This document shows, in pieces, positions 37,001 through 50,388 of a stretch of DNA of 64,000 nucleotides; position 1 is the stretch's first letter, and each line of letters begins with the position of its first letter. Location: NCBI GenBank assembly GCA_037957365.1, contig JARHVA010003168.1, positions 1,254,501-1,318,500 on the forward strand. Reading direction: 5' to 3'. Under the pieces are notes generated by a model. The model ran no database searches. It saw only the letters and a program-made list of their open reading frames with translations, and was not told where the DNA came from. A program made the translations under genes and the position numbers. This DNA comes from Torreya grandis (taxonomy: Eukaryota; Streptophyta; Pinopsida; Cupressales; Taxaceae).

Positions 37001-37600
37001 ACCTTGAGAACCCAATGATATTTATCTCCATAGAAACTGAGTGGATGAAGCCCCTATAAAATCTATAACATATTTATAATATAGGGGTCTCTCTAATAAT
37101 GGTATATATGGGAGAGTATGTGTACATGTCGATATGGTAAGATTAGACCTTACTTGAATTAGTGGCTCTACTAAAATTTGTGATCAATCCATATGAACTA
37201 TACTTTGAATTGTAACTGATAACCATGATATATCTGGTAACAGTGTTAGAACTATAATTGGTGATTGTGTTATAACTTCCTATTGGATAGGTAGAGGATA
37301 CCCATATGGGAGACCTTCAAATTTGACCACTTGATTTTCATGTATGTATTTTAGGCATTTTTGAATTGTGGATGGGATGTATCATACCTAATATAACCAT
37401 GGCCTAACTAATAACATATCAAACATGTCAACACTATGTATGATTAATAACCAAGTGGATATATGTACTAGTCCAACCTATATAGAAGAAAAATATCCCT
37501 AATAGAGATCTAAACATGACCAATAAAACCTATAATAACTATGTATGTGGGAAATATATCCTCCTTTGAGTACCCCAAATTCTTCTAAACTTCCATAATA
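34099..37600. other. 3' part of element A; no gene recognised, short palindromic repeats
   Basis: No protein motif was recognised on either strand. Near 35900 and 35961 the sequence GGACATGTTCAGATGTCC and a near-copy form short palindromes in a shared context. A run of TTAATA-like hexamers lies at about 36257-36282. The purine tract next to the LTR is at 34099-34116. Confidence 0.4.
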
Positions 37601-37649
37601 CACATACTAATGCTTGACCTATTATCAAACCAAACACTCTAGATAGGAT

Positions 37650-39215
37650 GATGATCTATGTATGCTTGTATAAAGAGTGCAAGTAAATATGTATCATCAT
37701 CAATAATATATTACTATAATAAGGTGAGGAGTGGTCTAAGTGGGACTGTAGTATATTATTCATTAATGATGTTGTGTAATGGTTATGTCTCCTCTTTAAT
37801 AATATGTTAGGAAGTTGGTTATTTATGTGCATGATATGTGTAGTGAACACCTAATGTGTTCCATACCTCATTCATTATGTGTTCTAGAAATGGATATAAG
37901 AATATATTTTAAATTCCCTATATTCTATTTGTTATACTTTTTCTTCCTCTATGGGTATTCCCACATCAATAATGTTAGCTTCAATCAAATCTTGTATCTT
38001 ATGTTTTAGGCTTATGCATCTATTTGTTCTATGGATTGGTGCCCTATGATACTCATAAAATGTGTTGAAATCATAATAATTTATAATAAGCTATGTCATA
38101 TCAACCTATTAATGGGAGGGAGAGAGATTAAATTGAATTCCAAGAGATGTTGTAAAACCTACACTAGTGACTCTGGAAGGTTGGTGAAAATTTGGCACTG
38201 AGGAACATATAAAACCAATCTAGGAGATGGATTAAAAAATAAGTTGAGTGTGGCATTTTTATCACTCTTTTTCTCAGTGTCCCTTACCTTATATGGAGGC
38301 TTATTTAAACTCTTAATAGTTGATTATAATCCATTGGTATACTTTAGGTTGACCATTGATAAAATATTTATCTCTCTTTCTTTTACTATGTGGAACAAAT
38401 CAATGAATGTAATAAACTTATTAAATAAGAAAAATTCATGTAATTATAGTAAAAGACTCTATTTTAAGATGTCTTAAAAAAATTTATCTACCATGGTTAT
38501 ATTCAATTTAGCTAATATAGTCATGTATCATAAGATGTATTCTACAATAGATTAATTTGACTTTTGGTTCAACTATGAAACTTGGGCATATGATATCTTC
38601 TCACTAATATTAAAGGATAAGTGTGTCAAAAACATGTCTACCAAAGTATTTAATGTTGTGATATATTGATTTAGTAAGTCATAAAACCATTATAGGAAAT
38701 AATACCTTAAACTACATGGAAACAACTTCATGATAATCCAATCATTGGACACGTAGTCCAAACATGCCATGTGAAAGGCTTTGAGATGGTGGTATAGGTC
38801 ACCCTTGCCATCATATAATGTAAGATTAGGTGCAATTAATTTGGATGGAAATGGATTTGACATTATGTGATGTTCTAAATGTTTATGTAAGAAAATATTA
38901 GAATCTAGGGCATGTGATGGCCTAGTGGCTCCCTTCTCAAGATGTAACACCTGAGCCTCTAGTGTATCGACCTAGTGCATAAGGGATTATATATAGAGAG
39001 TGGAGGACCTAGCCATAAGATGTGTACCTATCACCAAAGGTTGTTAAATTAAAATTTTAGGTTGTGATAGTTGAATTGGACCCATTATAGCTATAATAAT
39101 GTTATTATCTATGGTAGTAAAAGATTGACCATTGTTTGATTTTTGGAGTTCTTGAATAATAATGATGAGGTCATCTTGCATATTCACATGTTTGGACATA
39201 AAAGCTTGCAATTAT
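37650..39215 (-). pseudogene. Gag relic of element A with degenerate Cys-His box
   Basis: The minus strand begins near 39210 with LQAFMSKHVNMQDDL and a predicted helix. The longest clean stretch (38950-38690) holds SNPFPSKLIAPNLTLYDGKG and HHLKAFHMACLDYVSNDWII, matching the gag pattern P..F..P....YDG..DP..HL..F. Then come QWFYDLLNQYITTLNTLV, a FLTHLSFNISEKISYAQ stretch and SIVEYILQYM. Further down are FTNLPESLVQVLQHLLEF and NTFYEYHRAPIHRTDA, which corresponds to the C.YH...GH....C box of these gags with both Cys lost. Stops are at Gln/Trp positions. Confidence 0.85.
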
Positions 39216-39464
39216 TTCTTATCAGTCTCATCAAATTTATTGTTGAATTCTACCATTGTAGTTTTGGAAGTAGGAAAACAAGTTTTTGTATATTTTGTAC
39301 CTTTAAATAATTTTAATATAAGAAAGATTACAAAAAATAAATATTGAAATAAATCTAAAATTTTAGAACTAAAATATGAGAATAAATAGAAAAAATATAA
39401 AAATCCTAAGAACATCTAGGGTTAGGGTTTTGATTAATGTTCAAAGTAAGTCAATTTTACCAAA

Positions 39465-40667
39465 TGTTTCAAAATTTTAGGGTTTTACTTATGTAAACCC
39501 TATGTTTGATTAAAGGGTTGAGTAGTCTAAATCAAGAAAATAATATGCATAAAATAACCATTAATTTGTTAGAGATTTTAACTAGCTTTGACTTTCTAAA
39601 AGTACAAATAAAGACTTATCTATAAAAAACCTAATATAAAATATCTAAGTGTTATAAAATGTGATATGAAAAAGTGTAAGTGTCATAAAATGGATCCCTA
39701 TATTAGAACCCCTTCTAGATAGTAGTGCCACATTTGAGCAACAATTTCATGTGGATCTAGTGTCCTACAAATAGTGTTAGTGTCCTTTATGTAGGACTAA
39801 TCTAAAATTTTGGGTCACCTACATCTATGTTTTTGGATTATTTTTTTGCACAAAATAAGTTTTAAACTTTGTATTGTGACTATAATATCTTATTTATGAT
39901 GCAAAATCTATTCCTCCTTGCAAGTAAAGCATGAGCTAAAAAGTGTTTTCATTGGTAGGGCAGGCTGGATATCCTCAACACCCTACTATGAAGAGAGTTT
40001 CCTACATAAAAATACTTCAAGAAGGGATCAATGTCAATTTAGTTATCCCCACCTAAGTGATGGTGTAAGTGTAAGTGATGTTATAATGATAGTGGTCTTG
40101 AATACCTTGAGTGTTCTTGAGATTGGAAATCTAGAAAATCTGAGCTTAAGGAGGATGTTGTAGATGGTAGTATGCATAAGTAGGGTAGAATAGGAATTAA
40201 TAACATTGATTTTATTTAATTTTTTTCATGTTTTAATAGGTATTTTTCATCTAATCTCCATCTAGTGGATATAGGTATAAAAATCATGTATTTATAATGT
40301 TTTTTAGCTTGTGAAGATAATAAAATATGCATAGGCTAACCTTAGGAGAGTTTTGCCTTTGAAAAAATATCTATCTAAGAAAGATATGGTATAAGACATT
40401 AGCACCATTTTGGGGACACTAGTTCCACATGGATCTAGTGTCCTTCATGTGGTACTAATTTACAATTGGAAAGCTATTTGGCATAATGAGCCAGTATCAG
40501 GAACTGAGGGTTTAATATTATGTCTTAGCTGACTAGGGACACCTGTGGTCTACACAATGGCTAGAAAAGATTGATAATAGGTTATAAGATAGGTATATGG
40601 AGAAGTTAGGAATAATTTGTCTCAAGTATCACTCTTATCACTCAAATACCATTTTTAGGTTATTACA
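39465..40667 (-). repeat. 5' LTR of element A
   Basis: Partner of 32924-34098. On the minus strand it starts TGTAATAACC at 40667 and ends near 39465. Confidence 0.83.
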
Positions 40668-41690
40668 AAAATAAATAAATAAAATCACACTTGAAAATAG
40701 ATTAAAAAATAGTGGAAACCCCCTATAGCTAGGTTGAAGCCTTATGTTATTTTACTCCTTAATGAAAATAGCTCTACACTAAAACTATGATTCCTCTGAT
40801 CATACATGGAAAGAGGGTTCATGGAGGATTTGTTGGAGTTTATGGAGGAGGGACAAGGCATGGTAAATCACTTCCCCTCTCTCACTCTCCTCCTCCCATC
40901 CTTGTTCATGATGCAAATGAGACATCAAAGGTTATGCTGACTTTTGTGTGATACATCCTTATGGATTAGGGAAAATTTTATGGTTTTCCTAATCCAATGG
41001 TTATGATACACTCTAATATAGGGGTGGATATTATTACTATACTTTTTGTGGGAATTTTTTTTTAAAAAACTAAGTTATTTTTAAAGTGTTTTTAAGTTTA
41101 CCTAAACATTATTACCTTGTGCACCTTAATATGTTTTTATGTTTAGTTACTTTTCTAAATGTGGGTGTCATTATGATAACTATAATTAGGTAATACCAAA
41201 ACAAATGTGGGACATTATGTGATTATTACTAATTAGGATATAATTTAAACTTGATTTCACACTAGTTAAAATTCAATAATAGAAACACTAAAATTTAATA
41301 TCACACTGCTTAGAACCAATAATAGGGATATTAGAATATAATATCACACTAGTTAAGAACCAATAATAATAATAATAATATTGGTATCCATTATCACACT
41401 AGGTAAAAACCAATAATAAAAATATTGGAATATAATATTACACTAGTTAAAATTTAATAATAGTAATATTAGATTCTGATTTCATCAATTATAAAACGAG
41501 AAATGGTGTTACTCAAATTACATATTCTTAGGCATATGGCCATATTTATTTAAAATGAATTTTTAATCAGATTATTTATGAAATTTTGTACTATCACAAA
41601 AGTGTCCACACACCAAATAAGGCTACACCTCAATCTCTTATTTAAGGAATGAAATATATATATATACCTTCTTTTTTTATAAAGGACAAG
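40668..41690. other. Intervening region; no gene seen
   Basis: No coherent frame. It contains the minisatellite at 41252 and a short TA run near 41660. Confidence 0.4.
41252..41475 (+). repeat. Imperfect minisatellite, about four units of roughly 55 bp
   Basis: The motif TATCACACTAGTTAAAAACC followed by AATAATAG.AATATTAGAATA recurs about every 50-65 bases (near 41257, 41310, 41348, 41394 and 41440). Units differ by substitutions and by an internal AAT expansion near 41366. Confidence 0.85.
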
Positions 41691-41986
41691 ATCAAAGATA
41701 ATTAACATTGAGAGAAGAGATTACATGAATTAGAAACATTGGATGACAAACACATACAAGCTATTCAAAATATTAAAGTATACCAAGATCATATTGAGAG
41801 AGCATGTGGAAATAAATTTCATAACCATATATTTAAAATTATAGACTTGGTACCAAAAGATAATAAAAAGAACACCAATGTTGATAAAAGATAAAAAGGA
41901 AAAATCAAGCTAAATTAGTTGGGCCCATTTGTGGTTATGATAAGGTAGGTATATGATCTTATCAATTAATTATACTAGAATGGAAT
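41690..41986 (+). pseudogene. Integrase C-terminus of a gypsy element, interrupted
   Basis: The plus strand reads LDDKHIQAIQNIKVYQDHIE, RACGNKFHNHIFKIIDLV, then KGKIKLNQLGPFVVM (with stops at Gln codons). This matches the integrase tail pattern ...Y...RAYNKKV..R.F..GDLVLK......GK..P.W.GPF.V. It is cut off at 41986 by the giant-LTR element, and about 25 further codons seem to lie at 58752. The upstream part of the domain is not recognisable. Confidence 0.75.
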
Positions 41987-44900
41987 TGTTAGCAATTTGG
42001 CTTACCAAGGTGAAATTCCAACCCCTATAGTAAAAAACTTTTCATAATTGTCATAGTGTCTTATTTTTAAAGTTAAAAATGAGTTATTAAGTGTCATGTT
42101 CATAAGTCTCAAGTGTCATTATGAGTTTTGATAGAGTTTCAAGTGGTTCTATAATATGAAAGTGCTATAAAAAAGATGGCAAAAAGAGGATAGTTCATGA
42201 CTTACCATGAAGTTTTTCAACATAATTCCATGTATGAAGGTATGAAATGATCTATAAACCTAAGAAAATGATCAAAATGCAAAAACAAACTCATTTTAAG
42301 CCTTTCATAAGGCCATGATATGCTTATTTGACATTCAGTGGCATTTGTCCTTTGTAAAACTATGATTATTTTACTAAAAAAGGTCAAAAGTTGATCTTTA
42401 AATGTAAAATATGGTATTAAAAGACCATTAAAATATTAAATTACCTTTTCAAACATTCATATATATTAATTTATGTTATTCATAAAGTTTCATATTTGTA
42501 AAAGATCACTTAAAGCCTGTTTAAGTGTGAAAAAGGCTTTTATGGGGCTCCCATGTGCCAATTTTGACCATTTAAAGGTGAAAAATGACTAAATTTTTGT
42601 TCTAACCTCATGATTGACTCATGGATATTATATAATATTCTAATTTTTGTGGTATAATCTTAGGTTAGGAATAAAAATCAAAGAAAATATTCATTTCATG
42701 CATATTTACGAAGAAAGGTACAAAATTGTATAATAATTTATACAATGAAGGCTATGAATAGGAGAAAAAAGGAATAAAAAGGCTTTTATAAGAGTTTCAT
42801 GGCTGAAGGAGATAAAATAGGCCCAAAACTAGTTCCCTATAGTTACCTTGCTTCTTTGCACATAGAGACAAACCTTTAGGTTTATAGCTAGTACAATTAG
42901 GAGAGAGAAGATTTAGGTTTATAATTTATGTCAGATAAACTAGACTTAGAGAGATTCTTGATGGATCTAGTGGTTCTAAATTTGGTTATCAATCCCTCAT
43001 GAATAATCTATTTGACATTATGACATACATCTGAAACCTTACATCGAGGACGGCACTCAGTTTTCTATAAATTCACCTCATCAGGGCATCATTTCAAGAA
43101 AATTAAAGTTTATAGGGATTCTCAAGGACATTAAATTCATCTCCATGGAAGCCATAAATTATTTTACACAAATGTGAGGGTCATACATATCTAAAGAAGA
43201 TAATGAGTAGAATCTATATTTTGGCATGACTCTACAGAAGAATTATATGGTTTATGAAAGAGAAGGGTTTCAAGTTTTTTGTTTTCCTCCATGGCATGGA
43301 TCTCTTTCATGTTCTCATATTTTTCAAGAAAAATTGTAAAAAATTCTATAATATTCATAGAAAAAACCACCCATGTTCTCTTAAGAATTCTCAACAAGTC
43401 CTTGTTTAGCAAAAACTAAGGTTTCATAGCATATTTTAAGGAACTTAGCATAACACTAGGTTTTAGTTTCACCTTTTAATCCTCCTCCAATGGCCTCCAA
43501 AATGATAGATCAAGTAGGGGATGGGATCATGCTTCCATTAGTCACTAAAGCTAGTATTTGTATACTCTTATGGTCCTCATGTCACCCCATCTCACTCGCC
43601 TCTAGTTACACTATCATATTTCCTTTACACTATTTTAAGGCTTCTTTTCCATCTTCATTCAGGTGTTTTATCCTCCATTCATGTCATCACCCCCTCTATT
43701 CATATCCATCTCACCCTTTATCACAAAGAGGAAGAAATAATAGTAGTAGGTTGTAATGGTAAATTAATATATAAGTTATGTAGACCAATAAATCATTATC
43801 TACAAAAAAAATGTGTACCTATAGTAGTACACCAATAGTCAACAACTTTCATGAAATTACAAAAGGAGATGATATGCCAAAAGATGTATTTTTAAGCTCT
43901 ATGCTCACACCAACTTATAAAGATGCATAAAGGAAAGGAAAAGGATCATTCCATGGTTGTGATGATTTATTTAAGGTAAAAACTCAGTCATAACCCATAT
44001 AATGGACACACAACCACTTACAGTTGAATAAGGATACAATCACCCCAAGGTTGAATTCATAGTCCAAATGCATAAGTGAAGGTTTATATTGGGTTTTCAA
44101 TCCATCTTATCCTTAATTCAAGGTATAATATAAATGATAAGAATTTAAAAAATCAATAAAGTCTCCTTGAGACACTTATAGGCTTGAATGGAGACACCTA
44201 CCTATAGCCAACCTCATGACATTGAGCTACAGTCAAGAAAGAGAGTTAGTGCTTTGATAGAGACTTTCATGAGGGAGACTTTTCAAGAGAGTTTTTTGAG
44301 ACTTTGACATAATTTGATAATTTTAGGACATTTTCAAACCTAGAGCTACCTATTTACAACTCCTAAAGCATCATTATAACCTATTATATTTCTTACACGC
44401 CTAAAAATCGTGCATAGTCAAGATTATGGTAAGAAAGAATGTTTTTAAGGAGATGGGTATGGTATGAGGAAGATATTATAAAAAGAATATAAATATGAAT
44501 TTTTATATAGGGAAACATATCTATAGATGCTAAAATAAAATAATTCATACCTTCATAGATGACTACCCATATCTTTGATGGCATAGGCAAAACTCCAAGC
44601 ATGAAATAAATGAGATCAGATTGGTCTATGATAAAATATCATGTCACATGGAGGATTAATGAGAATAGGTCATGGTGGGATGGATAAAATCCATGAAATT
44701 ATTGTACCAAACAAGTATACATAGTCTTATTTATAACCTATAGTTATCTATATTTTACTGTATGGGTGTTTCAACTCAGTCTCAAAGAGTTATATGAAGA
44801 AACCATCAATTAAGCAAGTAGTCAGGTTTGTTTAGGAAATGAATTTGAGTTAAAGAATAAAAAATAAATTATGAACTCCATATAAATTATAAATATTCAT

Positions 44901-47900
44901 ATAATATGTTTGGATTTATATAGTTCATATAAATCAAATTAATATTCACCTACATTTTCCTCAATTCAAGCCTTCCATCAAATGGGTAAAGAGGACTGAG
45001 AATACAATGGTTTCCTAGGGAGGTTCATGTTAAAGATAATATCAAGGGAATAATTATGATATGATAATTATATATAGGGCTCTAAAATAAAAAATACAAT
45101 ATTTTTACCTTATATTTGTACCTACAACCTCAAGAACACATGCTTTCCTTTGAATTCATTTAATTTCTTTGCACAGTGGTCTATGTAGGAAGTATCATGT
45201 TCAAGAAAGTGTTTCAAGAAAAAAATGGATATTATAATCACCATTAATCATGTGAAGAGAGAATCCAAGACATGATATTTAGTCAAGTTCATCCTATAAT
45301 GTATACCTATAGCCACATGAGAGCATGCCTTTATTTTAGTTAGTAAGTAGGATGATGGTACAGTGATATATAAGGAGGTTTCATGTTTAGTTTCATAATG
45401 GTATAAATTATTTATGAAGTATGATGATATAATATCATTAGGAATATGGAGATAATTTCCAAAACATGACATATAATTAGGGTCAATGATCAAACTCACA
45501 CATATAACCATATATTTGACAAACTCCTCTCTTGTAATCACCTATTCGCAAGTGCAAACACAAGATAATTTCAAGTCAAGAAGTATATTTATGAAAAAAT
45601 CCTATGAAATTAAATAGTAAATTTACACCTTATAAAACTTTATCAAGAACATAATAATCACTGCCAACTCATCAAAGTAACTATAAAGTCTTGTGTATGA
45701 ACATGGACTATGTAAGGTTTAAGAATACTATTTGGGGAGTGAGTTTTCTTAAAAGGGAAAAAAAGATGTTTAATATCACTTGAGAGGTATTAAATGTGGA
45801 AAATCATGTTTTAGTAAATCTCAATCACCTCCACACCTCAAAATTACAACTTTAAGCATTGTTGGTATACAATCATGGTGAGACTTCTTGAGAAGATAAG
45901 GTTTAGAAGAGGTGACATGAATATGAAAGTTGACCAATGGATTTTGAGAACACTAAAAGGAGGAATATCATGACATATTAAAAGAAAAATAACCATGTTT
46001 AAGCTCAAATCATAGTGGAAAGAAGGAAAACTCAGTCTTAGGACTAAGTAGGCAACCTATCACTAAATGTTGAAGAAATGCACCTACAAGATAAAATATA
46101 CATGATCTAGCATTAAAAATTGGTTTAAATACTCATCATTACTTATTAAAAATATATATGGTATGAGAGATGTATTTTGACAAGTAGAAGTTTTCACAAC
46201 TTTAACACAGTCATCATCATGTCCATTCACAGTCACTATTGGAGTAAAAAGACTCTTAAGGTACATACAGGTGTGGTAGAGGGTAAATTTCATTGGAAGG
46301 TAATTAAAATGATAATATTATGATTTTGCATCTCCATATACCTTTTGAAAGGTGATGACACTCTAAAATTTAAGCAAACCATGCCCTTGAGGTCTAAAAC
46401 AAGAAAGTAGGCCTATATCACCAAAAGGCATTTTCAAACCCTTTGATCAAGATGAAAACTTGAGAATAATATAATTAAATTGTAAAGGTAAAATTAATAT
46501 GTATTTAATAAAAAAAGAGTATGAGAAAAGGTCTCTTTGGTCCATAATGAAATATTCAAATTATGTAGTCAAGACACCCATTCGAGCCACCTAATTAAGT
46601 GATTGTATCTGTCACCACATGAAGAGTTCGACCAAATTATATTTGAATTATTTAAGGAGAAATTAAATTATAATTAATTAAAAATTTAGGTTGGTTGAGG
46701 GGATGTAGTTTTTGAACAATCGCTAAGAGGATAAGCATGTCTAGAATGCTTGGAAACCCTACATGCAAATTTCTTTACTTTGGTATCTTTTCATAATTTT
46801 TTCATGGGAAAAAATACTATTAGGGAATTTTATGGGGTATATATAATATATATTAATGAAAATAAGTTTGGGTTTTGAGGTATGTACTTTATGAACCATC
46901 ACTAAGAAGGTTCACCTCCAAAATCCTCCCAAACACTTATAATGACCAATTTTGATAAAATTCAATCTTATTAAAATTAAAAATTCATGGATCAACATAA
47001 AAAAATTTAAAACATAAATTAAAATTATATATGGTCACATCAATGTTAAGTTTTTATACAAAATTATATGGATAATGGCATAAAATAGGTTTTTGAGAGG
47101 AAAAACACAAAAGATGAGGTACAAGGCAATTTATATGAAATATAATCCATGGAGGGTGAATCTTGAGACATTTTATTCATCCAAAAATATCATAATATTA
47201 AATATATCCCTGAAATTTTCCTTGCTAACTTATCCAAAATAGCCACTCTATAGGAAATTCAGACATTTTGACCTAGTCAAATAGTTTGACTAAGTTATAA
47301 GTGTACTATTTGACTAAGTTACAAGTGTTTCTTCACCAAAATGACATATATTATGATATGATGAGTTATTACAGGCCTTAATATAATTTTATTTTCATGT
47401 TTCATGTTTTTTATGCAAGTTATAATAGTCATCAAGTGCAATAAGTAGGCTAATAGGCCTAATTGGCCTCGTAGGCTTATTTGGTCAAACGATTGAGATG
47501 GAGAATGGAATTATAAGGATATCAAAGGAGTTAATTTTTATTTTTAATGCTTCATATATGATTTTCAAGTAGATATTACATGAATATCTATATATTGAGT
47601 GTTATTCATGCAAGGAAAGGGATTAGGTGGAATTATCTAGTCCTAAAGTACCAATCATGCTAGTTGATTGATCCTTGACTAATTATCATGAATATACCAT
47701 ATTTTTAATGAAAGGATAAGTCTTTTAAACAATTTTAAATCACTTTAATTATATTTTTAATCAATATATGGCATAGCATACTAGCATGAAGGAGTTTCAA
47801 TAAGTCAAATGGTCCCACCATCCCTTTCTAATGCTAAAAAAGAGATCATGCAATACAAAGACACAAAAAGACATATCTTAAAGACTATTATTAGAAAATT

Positions 47901-48685
47901 TTAATATAAATTATCTTGAGTTTAATATTATATAACTCATCATTATCTCTTCTATGCCAATCTCTTGGATATTTTTTTTAGATCTTCTAAATATTTAGGT
48001 TCTCAATCAAATTTTTAGATGCCTCTCATGGGAATGATTAAAATCTATCAAGATTGATATTTGTAACCTTTTGAGATGAATAAAATGACTATTTTTATAT
48101 TCCTAAATTTTTGTATAGTGTGTAATATTGGTTTTATTTGCATATGTGGTAGTAATTTCTCATTTGGCATGTCCTGATCTCACCTAGTTATCAATATGCT
48201 ATCTTATGCAGACCATATATAGTGTTTAATGTCATTTAATTGAGATAAAAGTGGATATATTAAATATTTAGTGCCTTAAATTAGGCCTATTCCATCATTT
48301 ACCGAATGCTTTAGTTACTTGTTGAAACCTCTATATGAAATACTATTACATAAGAGTCATTTGGAGTTGTAGATTCAGTCATTTGCTTATCTTATTAGTG
48401 TTTGAGGAGCTCAAATATAGTAGATGAACTAGAATTATAGGTGTATCACCATAAATATAATAGTATTTACCTTTGAGTTTCCATATAACTCTTTTCATCC
48501 CAAATAATTATAGTAGTTTAGTAAGCATAGCATAAGTGATACCTTAAAGGAGCTAGCCTCATCAAATCTAGAGGTCTTGTTTGAGTTTAGGTGTCCCATA
48601 CCTAAGATCATTATAATGTTAGTCTATGTGTGAATGAAATATTTATAAATTATCCTTTAGTGGAGTGTTATCTAGGTTGCTAACA
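41987..48685 (-). repeat. Giant LTR, left copy (6.7 kb)
   Basis: It is colinear with 49654-58746 throughout once the 2.7-kb insertion is removed from the right copy. Examples: TTTTGATAGAGTTT near 42128 against 49794, CCTCCAATGGCCTCCAAA at 43485 against 53883, ACATGCTTTCCTTT near 45139 against 55210, and CTCTATAGGAAATTCAGA near 47249 against 57331. It starts TGTTAGCAATTTGGC and ends GGTTGCTAACA on the plus strand. No coding potential was recognised inside; open frames are short and not shared by both copies. Confidence 0.92.
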
Positions 48686-49653
48686 GTATTGACATGCCTG
48701 ATGGGACATAGATCTAGCCATTAGAGTACATAGTTTACAACATATTGATCTTTAAAATTAGTTTTATGTACTAATATGGTCCTTATCTCTGAGGGAAAAC
48801 GAAATTTTTGTTCAAAAATTTAGTTGATTTTCATGTGTTTTTAAGGCTATGGCAGACTATAGAGGATAATTATATCATTTATATCCTTATAAACAATTTT
48901 AGTATGATCCATGTGCATCTTGTTATGATCCTCATCACTCCTATAAATCCTTCCATGGTCCATATCAATAGTATGATGGATCATACAAGCCCTATAATAC
49001 TCTTTGTGAACCTTCTTACCCCCAATATGAGCCTTATCAATTCCAATATCAATCATTATTCCAAAACATATAAAATGTTCATGGTGATATTAAGGATATA
49101 AAGAGGGAGAACCAAATGATTGATAAATAAATATTAGCCTACAAGTAAGAACAATTAGGTAACCACTCTCAATATTATAAGTAACTACCTCTTGCTACCC
49201 CATATCAATATCCATAGATTGAAACACCATATCAGTAAGAAATTTTCCCAATCATCCCTCAAGGTGAAATACCTTCAATACCAGAGGATCTTAAACCCAA
49301 TTTTCCAAACTAGAATCAAATGTAGCTATCAAACATAAGTTCAAATCTTAAAATCAAGGAAAATTTTAAAATCATTGTCATTTAACCCCCATCCCTCCCT
49401 CTTCAAGATCCCAAGGCCTTTCCTTCATGGAAATCCATTCAATTTTAGGTTAGTTTTCCTTGTTTCTTAGTGTAGTTATTGTTTCCTTTCAATTTTATTA
49501 TTGTCATAGTCAAAAGAGGTGTTAAAAAGTCCAAAAAGGTCTATTTTCCACTCAATAAAGTCATAAATAAACGTCTCAAATTTCCATTATCATGTGAAAT
49601 CTAGTAGGTTATTTTGACCAAAAAGCTGGTCAACCCTTGTGAGTCACCATAAA
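48686..49653 (-). other. Interior of element G (968 bp)
   Basis: It holds the Tyr/Pro-rich relic and little else. Its left edge (plus) reads TATTGACATGCCTGATGGGA. The corresponding edge of E1, read on the minus strand, is TTTGTGTCATGCCCAATGGG. The right edge (minus) carries the tRNA-Arg-like site. The shared sequences at both inner edges tie E1 and G to one lineage. Confidence 0.6.
48849..49335 (+). pseudogene. Tyr/Pro/Gln-rich protein relic inside element G
   Basis: A single plus-strand frame beginning MADYRG at 48849 can be followed for about 160 codons. Segments include YDPHHSYKSFHGPYQ, YDGSYKPYNTLCEPSYPQYE, PYQFQYQSLFQN, DIKDIKRENQMIDK, LPLATPYQYP, IFPIIPQGEIPSIPEDLKPN. About ten stops interrupt it and nearly all are TAA/TAG where CAA/CAG would continue the pattern. 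No frameshift is needed over this length. It resembles the relic at 28480-28865 in element E1. Function is unknown; a gag N-terminal part or an antisense accessory frame are the main options. Confidence 0.65.
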
Positions 49654-50151
49654 TGTTGGGAATTCATCCTAGTAAGGCCAAATTCGAACCCATGTAGTCA
49701 AAAACTTTTCATAGTTATCATAGTATCTTATATTTCAAATGAAAAGTGAGTTTTTTAGTGTCATGTTTATAAGTTTCAAGTGTCATTACGAGTTTTGATA
49801 GAGTTTTAAGTGGTTCTATAATCTAAAAGTACTCTAAAGAATATGGCAAAAAAAGGATGGTTCATGACATGCCATGAAGTTTTCCATCATAATTCAGTGT
49901 ATGAAGGTATGAAATGAGCTATAAACCTAAGAACATGATAAAAATGTATTTAAAATTTTATTTTAAGATTTTCAAAAGGCCATGATATGCTTATTTGACA
50001 TTCAATGGTAGTTGTGATCTATAAAACTATGATTATTTTGCTAGAAAAGGACAAAATTTGATATTTAAATGTAAAATATGGTATTAAAAGACCATTAAAA
50101 TAGTCAAAGTACCTTTTAAAACATTTGTATATATGAATTTATGTTATTCAT

Positions 50152-50388
50152 TGTTGTCCAGTTAATAGCAGGAATGATAAACAAATTACATTTTGAACAA
50201 AGCTTTGCACATGAAAATATTAAAATGTATTCATTCACAATGTATTTAAAAAGTATGTGAAAGCTTAAAAAGCTTCATGGGGTGGTTACATGGGTGAAAC
50301 TAACTTTTCCCATAAACCAACTTCTTTACTAATAAACCAAACTCATTATAAATAAATAAAATACTTTAGATCATTAAAATAATCTAAA
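50152..50388 (-). repeat. 3' LTR of the nested copia-like element
   Basis: It matches 52651-52878, for example GTTAATAG.AGGAATGATAAA, GTGAAAGCTTAAAAAG.TTCA and TGGGGTGGTTACA. It starts TGTTGTCC on the plus strand; the other end has decayed. Confidence 0.88.

Larger units (their letters stand above)
32924..40667 (-). mobile_element. LTR retrotransposon A (7.7 kb) with gag but no recognised pol
   Basis: Direct LTRs of about 1.2 kb flank a 5.4-kb interior. A gag relic reads on the minus strand in the 5' half. No RT, RNase H or integrase was recognised in the rest, so it may be a gag-only, non-autonomous element or too decayed to read. A polypurine tract at 34099-34116 (minus) and a TTTGGTAAAATTGAC sequence next to the other LTR (minus, just below 39465) fit the minus orientation; the latter is a poor match to known primer sites. 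No target duplication was found. Confidence 0.75.

Noticed and set aside
41252..41475. CRISPR-like array
   Set aside because: Repeats are degenerate, contiguous minisatellite units without unique spacers, in a plant-type repeat context.
43490..43756. 88-codon plus-strand open frame in the giant LTR
   Set aside because: The corresponding part of the other LTR copy (from 53888) does not keep the frame open, and no motif is recognisable.
45248..45541. 97-codon minus-strand open frame in the giant LTR
   Set aside because: The equivalent part of the other LTR copy is broken and no protein family is recognisable; likely chance.
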